Positions 8,823 to 17,667 of a DNA stretch of 64,000 nt are shown piece after piece. The notes below the pieces were generated by a model, which searched no databases, had not been told where the DNA came from, and saw only the letters and a program-made list of their open reading frames with translations. Numbering within the stretch: the stretch's first letter is position 1; each line of letters starts with the position of its first letter. The translations under genes were made by a program, and so were the position numbers. Source of the DNA: Steroidobacteraceae bacterium (GTDB taxonomy: Bacteria; Pseudomonadota; Gammaproteobacteria; Steroidobacterales; Steroidobacteraceae); contig JABAQU010000004.1 in assembly GCA_019187185.1 (NCBI GenBank), positions 86,072 to 150,071 on the forward strand, given 5' to 3'.

Positions 8823-8857
8823 AGCTATCAGCTATCTGCTGTCAGCTGTGAGCGGTC
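8823..8857. repeat. Degenerate heptamer tandem repeat, five units
   Basis: Five consecutive 7-base units: AGCTATC, AGCTATC, TGCTGTC, AGCTGTG, AGCGGTC, the first two identical and the rest decaying. The array lies between gpmA and the glycosyltransferase gene and covers the last codons and stop of the latter (8842-8844). Confidence 0.6.
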
Positions 8858-9663
8858 GGCGGAGAGCCGGCAGCCAGATGCCGGTCGAGGCCCTGCCGAC
8901 AGCGAACCGTACGGCGGGCGAGGGTATCGCGCAGGATGGCTTCGTTCGCGGTGCGACGGTCACGCGCGACCGGCGGGTGATGCAGGTGCCACGCGATGCC
9001 GCCGAAGACCAGCGTGTGGCGCCTGCGCCCGAGGTGCACGAGTCGCGCGACGAGTTCCTTGTCCTCCGGGCCCCAGCCCACGAAAGCCTCGTCGAAGCCG
9101 TTCACGGCGAGGAGATCGGCGCGCCAGGCCGCGAGATTGCAGCTCTTGGTCGCGACGACGCCACCCGCGATGCGCAGGCTCGCGCGGGCGAGCGCGGGAA
9201 CGTGGACGGCGTAGAGCCTGCGCAGGCCGCGCGTGCGAGGCGGCTCACGGTCCCCCTGCGTGCGCGACAGCGCGAGTGCCGCGCGCGTGGCGTCCTCGTC
9301 GAGCGGGATGCGCATGCCCTGCACGAACGCGCCGGGCCGCGCCGCCGCCGCATGATCCCCGATGAATTCCGCATGCAGCCACATGTCGCCGTCGATGAAG
9401 ACCACATACTCGCCGCGGCACGCGGCGATCGCGAGATTGCGCAGGCGCGCGGCGCGAAAGCCGGCGTGCTCCTGGCGGACATGCGCGACCGGCACGCGGG
9501 CCCGCGCGGCGAACGCGTCGACCACACTGCGTGTCGCGGGGCCGGACCCGTCGTCGGCGACGACGATTTCGTCGGGCGCGCGGCGCTGGGCGGCGACGGT
9601 CGCGAGCACCGCGGCGAGCGCATCAGGACGCTCGTACGTCGTGACGACCAGCGAGACGCGCAT
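8842..9663 (-). CDS. Family 2 glycosyltransferase
   Basis: 273 residues with a GT-A fold. The N-terminus is SLVVTTYERPDALAAVLATV. The nucleotide-sugar segment EIVVADDGS and the metal-binding FIDGDMW (DxD-like) follow. The C-terminal half has GWGPEDKELVARL, the galactosyltransferase-type acceptor domain seen in chondroitin-synthase-like enzymes. It probably adds sugars to a surface polysaccharide or glycolipid; no polysaccharide locus is nearby and the acceptor is unknown. It lies 15 bases downstream of the glutamate dehydrogenase gene on the same strand. The last codons fall within a heptamer repeat. Confidence 0.88.
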   Translation of the reverse strand: MRVSLVVTTYERPDALAAVLATVAAQRRAPDEIVVADDGSGPATRSVVDAFAARARVPVAHVRQEHAGFRAARLRNLAIAACRGEYVVFIDGDMWLHAEFIGDHAAAARPGAFVQGMRIPLDEDATRAALALSRTQGDREPPRTRGLRRLYAVHVPALARASLRIAGGVVATKSCNLAAWRADLLAVNGFDEAFVGWGPEDKELVARLVHLGRRRHTLVFGGIAWHLHHPPVARDRRTANEAILRDTLARRTVRCRQGLDRHLAAGSPPTAHS

Positions 9664-9678
9664 CAGGACGCGCGCGTG

Positions 9679-12600
9679 CTAGCCATCTGCGAGCTTGCGA
9701 ATCGCCTCGACACCGACCGACAGCGTCGCGAAGTCCGGATGGTCGATCGCCCTGAGGTCGGTGAGCATGCGCGCCCACTGCGCGTACTCGTCGCCCTTCG
9801 AGGCGATCCATGAAGTGATCGGGTCGCGCGGCACGCCACGCCGCCCGCCCGCGCGCAGGACCTGCGCGGCGAGCCTGCGGTGCGCCCGGGCGGCGCTCGC
9901 GCGCAGCGCCGAGCGCGCGCTCGCCTGCCATGCGCCCGATACCGCGAGCGTGCCGATCTGCACCCGGATCCAGTCGAGGCCCACCGCGGCGCCCACCGCG
10001 AAATAGGCGCGCGCGGTGTCGCGCACGGCGATGCGGTGTTCGGCCGCGAGTTCGACGAGGTCGAAGGCGGGCTCCATCGACTCGAGCACGCCGACGCGCT
10101 CGGCGAGAGACTGCGGCAGGCCCGCCTCGTGCAGCTGCGCAATGTGCCGCGCGTGGTACTCGTGTGCGAGCCCGGTCGTGACTTCCGGCAGCGCGCTGCG
10201 CAGCTCGAGCACGCCGGGCCGCAGTTCGGCGACAGTGCGTTCGACGTGCAGGTTGCGCCGGCGGTGCGCGAGCAGCCAGTAGCTCATGTGGCGCAGGCTG
10301 CGCGCGGTCTGGTCGCAGGCGAGGTACTGCGCGCGGGCAGGCACCTTGCTGTCGAGCGCCTCGACCGCGGTCCAGGTGTCGCGCATCGCAAACGCCTCGC
10401 GCGCAATCGTGTACGCGCGCGCGATCTGTGCGATCGAGGCGCCGGTTTCCTCGGCGGCGCGCCACGCGAACACCGGGCCCATGCGGTTCACGAGGCTGTT
10501 GGTGGTGGCCGTGACGATGATCTCGCGCCGCAGGCGATGGTGCTCGATGTCACGCGCGAATCGCCGGCGCAGTGCCTCGGGGAAGTAGCGGCGCAGTTCC
10601 TCGGAGAGATAGGGGTCTTCCGGCACGTCGGAATCGAGCAGTTCGCCCGACAACCAGATCTTGCTGTACGCGAGCAAGACGGCGAGTTCGGGCCGGGTGA
10701 GCCCGACGCCGCGCTTGGCCCGGTCCGCGAACTCGTCTTCGCCCGGCAGGAATTCGATGGCGCGGTTCAGGTCGCCGGCGCGCTCGAGCGCGCGGACGAG
10801 GCCGCGATACTCGCTCAGGCGTGCCGGTGCGTTGAGCTCGAGCGTCGAGAGCGCCTGGCCCTGCAGGTAGTTGTTGCGCAGGACGTGCGCCGCGACCTCC
10901 CGCGACATGCCGGCGAGCAGCTTGTTGCGCGCCGGACGTGTCAGCCGGCCGCTGCGCTCGGGTGCCGACAGCAGGATCTTGATGTTCACCTCGAGGTCCG
11001 AGGTGTTGACGCCCGCGGAGTTGTCGATGAAGTCCGTATTGATGCGCCCGCCGTTGGCGGCGTACTCGATGCGGCCGCGCTGCGTGCAGCCGAGGTTGCC
11101 GCCTTCGCCCACGATGCGGGCGCGCAGTTCCCGGCCGTCGACGCGCACGGCGTCGTTGGCGCGGTCACCCACTTCCGCGTGGCGCTCGGCCGACGCCTTG
11201 ACATACGTGCCGATGCCGCCGTTCCACAGGAGGTCGACGCGCATGCGCAGGATCGCACGGATGACATCCTGCGGTGTCGCCGACGGTGCATCGACGCCGA
11301 GCACGCGGCGTGCCTCGGCCGACAGCGGAATCGACTTCGCGCTGCGCAGGTACACGCCGCCGCCCCGCGAAATCAGCTTGCGATCGTAGTCGTCCCAGCT
11401 CGAGCGCGGCAGGTGGAAGAGGCGCTCGCGCTCGGCGAAGCTGCGCGCGGCGTCGGGTTCCGGGTCGAGGAACACGTGCATGTGGTTGAACGCCGCGACC
11501 AGCCGGATGTGCCGCGACAGCAGCATGCCGTTGCCGAACACATCGCCCGCCATGTCGCCGATGCCCGCGACAGTGAAATCCTGCGACTGCGAATCGATGC
11601 CGATCTCGCGCAGGTGGCGCCTGACGCACTCCCACGCGCCGCGCGCGGTGATGCCCATCTTCTTGTGGTCATAGCCCGCCGAGCCGCCGGACGCGAACGC
11701 ATCGCCGAGCCAGAAGCCGTAATCGGCCGAAATCGCGTTGGCGATGTCGGAGAACGTGGCCGTGCCCTTGTCGGCCGCGACGACGAGGTAGGGATCGTCG
11801 CCGTCGTGCCGCACGACATCGGCGGGCGGCACGATCTTCGCGCCCACCAGGTTGTCGGTGATGTCGAGCAGGCCGCGTATGAAGATGCGGTAGCACGCAA
11901 TCGCCTCTTTCTGGACGTCGTCGCGCGAGCCGCCCTGCGGCAGCTGCTTCGGCACGAAACCGCCCTTGGCGCCGGCCGGCACGATCACGGTGTTCTTGAC
12001 GTTCTGCGCCTTCATCAGCCCGAGCACTTCGGTGCGGAAGTCCTCGCGCCGGTCCGACCAGCGCAGCCCGCCGCGCGCGACCGCGGCCATGCGCAGGTGC
12101 ACGCCCTCGACGCGCGGGCTGTAGACGAAAATCTCGTACTTCGGCCGTGGCAGCGGCAGGTCCGGGATCTTCGCCGGGTCGAGCTTGATCGACACGTAAT
12201 CCTTCAACCGGCCCGCGGCATCGCGCTGGTAGAAATTCGTGCGCAGCGTCGCGCGTATCACAGCGAGGTAGGCGCGCAGGATGCGGTCCTCGTCGAGGCT
12301 CGTCACGTGGGCGAGCGCCGCGGTGATCGACTGGATGCAGCGCTCGGACTGGCGGTTGCGCGCGGTCGCGCCGATCGCGGGATCGAAGCGGGCGTGCAGC
12401 AGTGCGACGAGATGGCCCGCGATGCCGACGTGACGCGACAGTGCGCGCTCCATCGCGGCCTGGCTGAACGGCACGCCGGTCTGGAGCAGGTACTTGGCGA
12501 TCAGCCGCAGCGCCGTCACGTCGCGCGACGGCATGTTCGCGAGCAGCACGAGCCGGTTGAAGCCGTCGTTCTCGATGGCGCCACGCCACGCGGCGTCGAT

Positions 12601-14505
12601 GCCTTCCCGGAAGAGATCCTCCACGCGCGCGATGTCGATCGCGTGGCCGTCACGCTGCTCGAGTTCGAAGTCCTGGATCCACGCTTCGCCGCCTTCCGGC
12701 CAGGCGAGTTCGTACGGATGCTCGGTGATCACGCGCAGGCCGAAGTTCTCGAGCAGCGGCAGCATGTCCGAGATCGGTATCGTGGCGCCGAGCTTGGCGA
12801 ACTTCAGGTGCACGCGGTTGGCCGGGAGCCCGGCAGGGCGATGCAGGTTGATGCGCAGCGCGCCCGGATCGCCGCGCAGTGCCTCGAGGTCGGCGATGTC
12901 CTCGAGCATGTCCGCGGCGGCCACTTCCTCCTCGTAGGCGGTCGGGAACGCGCGGGCGTAGCGCTCGAGAAGCGCGAGCGAAGTCGCCTCGTCGTATCGC
13001 GACTTCAGTGCGACGGACAGGTGGTCGAGCCAGTTGGTCGCCGCCGCCGCGATTTCGCGTTGCAGCCGGGCGATGTCGGGGGCGGCGCGATGTTCGCGGT
13101 CGATCCGCACGACGACGTGGACCCGCGCGTGGCGCGAGTCGGAGATCTGCACCTGCGATTCGAACGCCTGGCCGTGAAAGCCCGCGAGCAGGATGCGTTC
13201 GATCTCGCGGCGCACGTCGGTGCTGTAACGGTCGCGCGGCACATAGACGAGGCAGGAGTAGAAGCGTCCGTAGGGGTCGCGGCGCGCGAGCAGCCGCACG
13301 GTGCGGCGGTCGTAGAGGTTCACGACCTCGCGCACGATATGGATCAGCTCGGCGACGCTCGCCTGGAACAGTTCGTCGCGGGGATAGGTCTCGAGGACAT
13401 TCACGACCGCCTTCGCGTCGTGGCTCTGCGGCGCGAGTCCGAAGGCGTCGATGACGCTCGCGACCTTGTGCCGCAGCACCGGGATGGCGCGCGCGCTGCG
13501 GTAGTAGACCGTCGAGGTCCACAGGCCGAGGATCCGGTGCTCGCCGTCGACGCGGCCCCTGGCGTCGAACGTCTTGACGCCGACGTAATCGAGATACGTG
13601 CCGCGATGCACCGTCGCGAGCGTGTTCGCCTTCGTCAGGATCAGCAATTGCGGCTCGCGGGCACGCTGGCGCAATTCCCCCCGCAGGCGCACCGTGTGCG
13701 GCCGGTGGCCTCCGTGGCCGTCGCGCAGGATGCCGAGACCGGTGCGCGGCACCGGAACAAGCTTGTCCTCGTGTGTGCCGCGCACCAGACGGTAGCGGCG
13801 GTAGCCGAGGAACACGAAATGCTGCGCCTCCATCCACTCGAGCAGTTCGCGTGCCTCGGAGATCTCGCCGGCGGCGAGCGGCGCCGCGTCCGCAAGGCCG
13901 GCGGCGATCCCGCGGATGCGGTCGCGGATCGGCATCCAGTCCTCGACCGCCGCCTGCACGTCGACGATCGCCGCGCGCAGGTCCTGCTCGATCTGCGCGA
14001 GCGCCCGCGGGTCGTTCTGTCGATCGACCTCGTAGTACTGCCACGATTCGCTGCGCGCGCCCGGAGCGTCGCCCGCGGTGACACCGCGCATCAGGCCGCG
14101 TGCATCGCGGCGCAGCGCAACGACGGGATGGACGATCAGGTGCATCGCGACCTGGTGGCGCGCAAACACGATGCCGACCGAGTCGACGAGGAACGGCATG
14201 TCGTCGGTGACGATCTGCACGATCGTGTGCGGCGACTGAAAGCCGTCGCGCACCGGGTCGGGGTTGAACACGCGCACGCAGCTGCGCGCCGCCGCGCGGC
14301 GCTGCCCGAGCGCGCAATGGCTGAGCGCGATCGCCGCGAGCTCGGCTGCCGGACGTGCACGCAGATCCTCGTCGGCGACGCCGCGGAAATAGACACGGAG
14401 GAACGCGGCTTCGGCGGCGCGCCGGCGGGCGCCGCCCTGCGCCGGCGCCGCCTTCACGATCCGTTCGATGAGGGCGAGGCGGGTGGCGGGGACGTTGTCT
14501 TTCAC
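9679..14505 (-). CDS. gdhB: NAD-specific glutamate dehydrogenase, large (about 180 kDa) type
   Basis: 1608 residues, matching the 1600-1620 of the large bacterial class (P. aeruginosa GdhB, Streptomyces GDH180). It converts glutamate and NAD to 2-oxoglutarate, ammonium and NADH, mainly in the catabolic direction. The N-terminal half is the regulatory ACT-like/HMM region. The catalytic core has RGGLRWSDRREDFRTEVLG and VPAGAKGGFVPKQ, holding the conserved lysines. A nucleotide-binding part follows (VAGIGDMAGDVFGNGMLLS). GTG 14505 is the likely start, with GGGAAG about eight bases before it. A long open frame on the opposite strand is a composition shadow. Confidence 0.97.
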   Translation of the reverse strand: MKDNVPATRLALIERIVKAAPAQGGARRRAAEAAFLRVYFRGVADEDLRARPAAELAAIALSHCALGQRRAAARSCVRVFNPDPVRDGFQSPHTIVQIVTDDMPFLVDSVGIVFARHQVAMHLIVHPVVALRRDARGLMRGVTAGDAPGARSESWQYYEVDRQNDPRALAQIEQDLRAAIVDVQAAVEDWMPIRDRIRGIAAGLADAAPLAAGEISEARELLEWMEAQHFVFLGYRRYRLVRGTHEDKLVPVPRTGLGILRDGHGGHRPHTVRLRGELRQRAREPQLLILTKANTLATVHRGTYLDYVGVKTFDARGRVDGEHRILGLWTSTVYYRSARAIPVLRHKVASVIDAFGLAPQSHDAKAVVNVLETYPRDELFQASVAELIHIVREVVNLYDRRTVRLLARRDPYGRFYSCLVYVPRDRYSTDVRREIERILLAGFHGQAFESQVQISDSRHARVHVVVRIDREHRAAPDIARLQREIAAAATNWLDHLSVALKSRYDEATSLALLERYARAFPTAYEEEVAAADMLEDIADLEALRGDPGALRINLHRPAGLPANRVHLKFAKLGATIPISDMLPLLENFGLRVITEHPYELAWPEGGEAWIQDFELEQRDGHAIDIARVEDLFREGIDAAWRGAIENDGFNRLVLLANMPSRDVTALRLIAKYLLQTGVPFSQAAMERALSRHVGIAGHLVALLHARFDPAIGATARNRQSERCIQSITAALAHVTSLDEDRILRAYLAVIRATLRTNFYQRDAAGRLKDYVSIKLDPAKIPDLPLPRPKYEIFVYSPRVEGVHLRMAAVARGGLRWSDRREDFRTEVLGLMKAQNVKNTVIVPAGAKGGFVPKQLPQGGSRDDVQKEAIACYRIFIRGLLDITDNLVGAKIVPPADVVRHDGDDPYLVVAADKGTATFSDIANAISADYGFWLGDAFASGGSAGYDHKKMGITARGAWECVRRHLREIGIDSQSQDFTVAGIGDMAGDVFGNGMLLSRHIRLVAAFNHMHVFLDPEPDAARSFAERERLFHLPRSSWDDYDRKLISRGGGVYLRSAKSIPLSAEARRVLGVDAPSATPQDVIRAILRMRVDLLWNGGIGTYVKASAERHAEVGDRANDAVRVDGRELRARIVGEGGNLGCTQRGRIEYAANGGRINTDFIDNSAGVNTSDLEVNIKILLSAPERSGRLTRPARNKLLAGMSREVAAHVLRNNYLQGQALSTLELNAPARLSEYRGLVRALERAGDLNRAIEFLPGEDEFADRAKRGVGLTRPELAVLLAYSKIWLSGELLDSDVPEDPYLSEELRRYFPEALRRRFARDIEHHRLRREIIVTATTNSLVNRMGPVFAWRAAEETGASIAQIARAYTIAREAFAMRDTWTAVEALDSKVPARAQYLACDQTARSLRHMSYWLLAHRRRNLHVERTVAELRPGVLELRSALPEVTTGLAHEYHARHIAQLHEAGLPQSLAERVGVLESMEPAFDLVELAAEHRIAVRDTARAYFAVGAAVGLDWIRVQIGTLAVSGAWQASARSALRASAARAHRRLAAQVLRAGGRRGVPRDPITSWIASKGDEYAQWARMLTDLRAIDHPDFATLSVGVEAIRKLADG

Positions 14506-14556
14506 GATGAGGCTTCCCTTACTCTCGAGTCGGTCCGACCAGGTCGGTGACAGCTT

Positions 14557-15042
14557 TCATCGGGGCACTTGTGCGGCGCGGGAAATTATACATGGCGCCA
14601 GATCGATCGCGCGCCGCGACAGCTTGTCGAGCAGGCGATCGAGCGTTTCGCGCTCACGGTGGTCGAGCGAGGCGAGCAGCGCCGCCTCGTAGGCGAGCGC
14701 GTAGGGTGCCACCTTCGCGTACACGGCGCGACCCGCGCCCGACAGGCGCAGCTTCGAACGGCGCCGGTCATCGGTCGAGCGCGTGCGCGCGAGCCGGCCG
14801 GCGCGTGCGAGCGAAGCGACTGCACGGCTGACCGCGACCTTGTCCATCGCCGTGCGCGCCGCGACCTCGGCGGCGCTCATGCCCGGCCGCTCGCCGAGCG
14901 TGGCGATCACGCGCCATTCCGGAATGCTGAGCCCGAAGCGCTCCGCATAGGCTTGTGCGATGGCGCTGCTCACGCGGTTCGTCAGCACGGAGAGGCGATA
15001 CGGAATGAAGCGGTCGAGGCGCAGGCTGGGTGCGGGCGGCAT
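14557..15042 (-). CDS. MarR-family transcriptional regulator, divergent from hppD
   Basis: 161 residues from ATG 15042 (an in-frame GTG/TTG extension upstream would run through the hppD promoter). The winged-helix region includes LSIPEWRVIATLGERPGMSAAEVAARTAMDKVAVSRAVASL and the wing RSTDDRRRSKLRLS. Divergent placement, 47 bases from the hppD start, and a perfect palindrome in the gap point to control of hppD and of itself, as for other tyrosine or aromatic-acid pathway MarR proteins. The effector is not known; 4-hydroxyphenylpyruvate or homogentisate would be natural candidates. Confidence 0.88.
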   Translation of the reverse strand: MPPAPSLRLDRFIPYRLSVLTNRVSSAIAQAYAERFGLSIPEWRVIATLGERPGMSAAEVAARTAMDKVAVSRAVASLARAGRLARTRSTDDRRRSKLRLSGAGRAVYAKVAPYALAYEAALLASLDHRERETLDRLLDKLSRRAIDLAPCIISRAAQVPR

Positions 15043-15049
15043 GGTCGCG

Positions 15050-15065
15050 TATAATAGTTGCAACT
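15050..15065 (+). promoter_or_regulatory. hppD -10 box with MarR-type operator
   Basis: A consensus TATAAT at 15050-15055 is followed at once by the perfect palindrome AGTTGCAACT (15056-15065). A related half, CAATTGCA, occurs at 15071-15078. A repressor bound here would cover the start of transcription of hppD. The -35 region is weak, around 15027-15032. Confidence 0.6.
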
Positions 15066-15089
15066 GAAACCAATTGCAGGACCGCCACG

Positions 15090-16145
15090 ATGGTTGCCAG
15101 TTTCGACAATCCGATGGGGACGGACGGCTTCGAATTCGTCGAGTACACTGCGCCGGACCCGCAGCTGCTGCGCACGCTGTTTGCGCGCATGGGGTTTCCG
15201 GTCACCGCACGCCACCGCAGCAAGGACGTCACGCTGCACCGGCAGGGCGACGTCAATTTCCTGATCAACGCCGAGCCCGATTCGTTCGGCCAGGCATTCG
15301 CTGCAAAGCACGGGCCGTCCGTCTGCGCGATGGCGTTTCGCGTGCGCGACGCTGCTCGCGCCTTCGAACGGGCCATTGCACTCGGCGCCTCGCCGCATGT
15401 CGGCCGTGTCGGCCCGATGGAGCTCAATATCCCCGCGATCGAGGGCATCGGCGGATCGCTCCTGTACCTCGTCGACCGCTACGGCGAATCGTCGATCTAC
15501 GACGTCGATTTCCGCCCGGAACCGGCCGGGGGGGGCGCCTCGGCGGGCGTCGGTTTCACGCACATCGATCACCTGACGCACAACGTGCGCCGCGGCGCGA
15601 TGGACCGCTGGGCAGGTTTCTACGAGCGGCTGTTCAACTTCCGCGAGATCCGCTACTTCGACATCGAAGGCCGGCACACGGGGCTTTTCAGCCGCGCGAT
15701 GACGAGTCCCTGCGGCAAGATCCGCATCCCGATCAACGAATCGCAGGACGACAAGTCGCAGATCGAGGAGTACCTCAGGCTCTATCACGGCGAGGGCATC
15801 CAGCACATTGCACTCGCGACCGACGACATCGTGCGCACCGTCGACCTGCTGCGCGGTCGCGGCGTCGAGTTCCAGGACACGCCGGACACGTACTACGAAG
15901 GCGTCGACGCGCGCGTGCCGCACCACGGCGAGGACGTGGCGGCGCTCAGGAAGCGGCGCATCCTGATCGACGGCAACCCCGACCGCGGCGAGGGCACGCT
16001 GCTGCAGATTTTCACGCAGAACGTGATCGGCCCGATCTTCTTCGAAGTGATCCAGCGCAAGGGCAACGAAGGGTTCGGCGAGGGCAATTTCCGCGCACTG
16101 TTCGAATCGATCGAGCTGGACCAGGTGCGGCGCGGCGTGATCTGA
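15090..16145 (+). CDS. hppD: 4-hydroxyphenylpyruvate dioxygenase
   Basis: 351 residues. It converts 4-hydroxyphenylpyruvate to homogentisate, the committed step of tyrosine catabolism, using O2 and Fe(II). The iron ligands fall at the expected places: His161 in HIDHLTHNV, His239 in IQHIALAT and Glu319 in IFFEVIQR (161, 240 and 322 in the Pseudomonas enzyme). Two glyoxalase-fold halves are visible. The start is ATG 15090, preceded by GCAGG. Other homogentisate genes (hmgA, maiA, fahA) are not in the window. Confidence 0.97.
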   Translation: MVASFDNPMGTDGFEFVEYTAPDPQLLRTLFARMGFPVTARHRSKDVTLHRQGDVNFLINAEPDSFGQAFAAKHGPSVCAMAFRVRDAARAFERAIALGASPHVGRVGPMELNIPAIEGIGGSLLYLVDRYGESSIYDVDFRPEPAGGGASAGVGFTHIDHLTHNVRRGAMDRWAGFYERLFNFREIRYFDIEGRHTGLFSRAMTSPCGKIRIPINESQDDKSQIEEYLRLYHGEGIQHIALATDDIVRTVDLLRGRGVEFQDTPDTYYEGVDARVPHHGEDVAALRKRRILIDGNPDRGEGTLLQIFTQNVIGPIFFEVIQRKGNEGFGEGNFRALFESIELDQVRRGVI

Positions 16146-16214
16146 CGCACGGGGGCGCCGCCCGCATGTCATCCGGCACCCGGGTCGCGCGTTGAGCGGG
16201 CAGGAGGTACCACG

Positions 16215-16532
16215 ATGAAACTGCCCAGCGCGCTCCTTGCGGCGATGATCGCCCTCGTTCCGGTCGCCTGTGTCACGACCGCGCCCCCACGGCGCGCTGC
16301 GGTCGTGGAAGTCGGCGTGCGCCCGCCACCGCCGCGCGTCGTCGTCGTGCCGGCACCGCGGCGCGGCTACGTCTGGGCGGGCGGCTACTGGCGCTGGAAT
16401 GGCCACCGCCATGTCTGGGTGGACGGGTACTGGATGCGCGCACGTCCCGGCTGGACCTGGGCGCCGGCGCATTGGGAGGAGCGGCGCGGGCGCTGGGTGT
16501 TCGTCGCGGGGGTCTGGGTCCGCGCCCGGTAG
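16215..16532 (+). CDS. YXWGXW-repeat lipoprotein
   Basis: 105 residues. The N-terminus is a lipoprotein signal with lipobox LVPVAC (Cys about 19). The mature part is proline-rich and then carries YVWAGGYWRWNGHRHVWVDGYW and further W-rich units typical of YXWGXW small envelope proteins. A GGAGG ribosome-binding site precedes ATG 16215. Function of the family is unknown. It stands alone between hppD and the convergent zapE. Confidence 0.85.
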   Translation: MKLPSALLAAMIALVPVACVTTAPPRRAAVVEVGVRPPPPRVVVVPAPRRGYVWAGGYWRWNGHRHVWVDGYWMRARPGWTWAPAHWEERRGRWVFVAGVWVRAR

Positions 16533-16573
16533 TTTCGCCAGCGGTGGCGCTATGTCCGGCCCGTCCGCGCGTC

Positions 16574-17665
16574 TCAGCCGTGGGCGCGTGTCAGGTACTT
16601 TTCCGTCTGCATCTCGACGAGCCGGCTCGCCGTGCGCTGGAATTCGAACGCGAGGCGCATGCCGCGATAGAGCGCCGCGGGCGGTGCGGCCGCGCTCACC
16701 GCGATATTGACGCCGCGGTCGTAGAACTCGTCGATCAGCGAAATGAAGCGGCGCGCGGCGTTGTCGCGCGTTTCGTCGAACACCGGCACGTTCGAGACGA
16801 GCACGGCCGGATAATCGCCCGCGATCTCGGCGTAATCGTCCTTGCCGCGCGGGCCCTCGCAGAGCGCCCTGAACTCGAACCACACGGCATTGTCGCTGTC
16901 GCGCACGACGTCGATCGCGCGCTCGGCGATCGTGATCTGGCCGCCCGCCGTGCCCGGGCCGCCCGCGAAGAACTCGAACAGGTGCGCCATCCCCGCCGGG
17001 GTATCCGCCGCCGCAGAGTCGAGGTACAGCGAAACCTTCGCGAGTTCACGCAGGCGATAGTCGGTGCCGGCATCCACCGCAATCACCTCGGTGTACTTCT
17101 CGAGCAGCGCGATAGCGGGCAGAAAGCGCTTGCGCTGCAGACCGTCGCGATAGAGCCCCTTCGGCGGGATGTTCGACGTGCAGACGAGCGTGACACCCCG
17201 CTCGAGCAGCGCGTCGAACAGCCGCGCGAGGATCATCGCATCGGCGATGTCGGTGACCTGCAGTTCGTCGAGGCACAGGACACGCGCCTCGGCGGCGAAC
17301 CGGTCGGCGACCGTGAGGAGCGGCGACTCGACGTTCGCGAGGGTTTTCAGCTGCGCCTGCACGTCGTGCATGAAGCGGTAGAAATGGCGGCGGCGCTTCG
17401 CGTCGAACGGCAGGCTCGCGTAGAAGGCGTCCATCAGCAGTGTCTTGCCGCGGCCGACGCCACCCCACAGGTAGATGCCGCGCTCCGCGGCGTGTGCCCG
17501 CCTGCGCAGCAGGCGACGCACGCGCGTCAGGGGCTTCTGCGCCTCGTGCGCCGCGACGGCGAGGCGCGACCGCAGGCTCTCGAGACGGGCGATGGCGGCG
17601 AGCTGCGAGGCGTCGGGCACGATGCCGCGCCGCTCGAACTCGCGCGCGAGTACGGGCGAGCGCAT
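16574..17665 (-). CDS. zapE: AFG1-like cell division ATPase ZapE
   Basis: 363 residues, an AAA-related ATPase. The Walker A motif is LWGGVGRGKTLLMD; Walker B is LCLDELQVTDIADA; sensor segments such as VTLVCTSNIPPKGLY follow. In E. coli ZapE associates with the Z-ring and is needed under low-oxygen or high-temperature growth; mitochondrial Afg1 handles respiratory proteins. Start ATG 17665 lies two bases after the acetoacetyl-CoA synthetase stop, so the two are probably cotranscribed. Confidence 0.94.
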   Translation of the reverse strand: MRSPVLAREFERRGIVPDASQLAAIARLESLRSRLAVAAHEAQKPLTRVRRLLRRRAHAAERGIYLWGGVGRGKTLLMDAFYASLPFDAKRRRHFYRFMHDVQAQLKTLANVESPLLTVADRFAAEARVLCLDELQVTDIADAMILARLFDALLERGVTLVCTSNIPPKGLYRDGLQRKRFLPAIALLEKYTEVIAVDAGTDYRLRELAKVSLYLDSAAADTPAGMAHLFEFFAGGPGTAGGQITIAERAIDVVRDSDNAVWFEFRALCEGPRGKDDYAEIAGDYPAVLVSNVPVFDETRDNAARRFISLIDEFYDRGVNIAVSAAAPPAALYRGMRLAFEFQRTASRLVEMQTEKYLTRAHG

Positions 17666-17667
17666 CG

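Noticed and set aside
9880..14550. Very long open frame (over 1500 codons) opposite gdhB
   Set aside because: The GC-rich third positions of the real gene suppress stops in the opposite frame. The translation has no family motif and is Arg/Ala/Asp-rich, while gdhB itself has all expected motifs.
16536..16549. Small hairpin CGCCA-GCGG-TGGCG between the YXWGXW gene and zapE
   Set aside because: Five base pairs and no T-tract; expected by chance in such GC-rich sequence.
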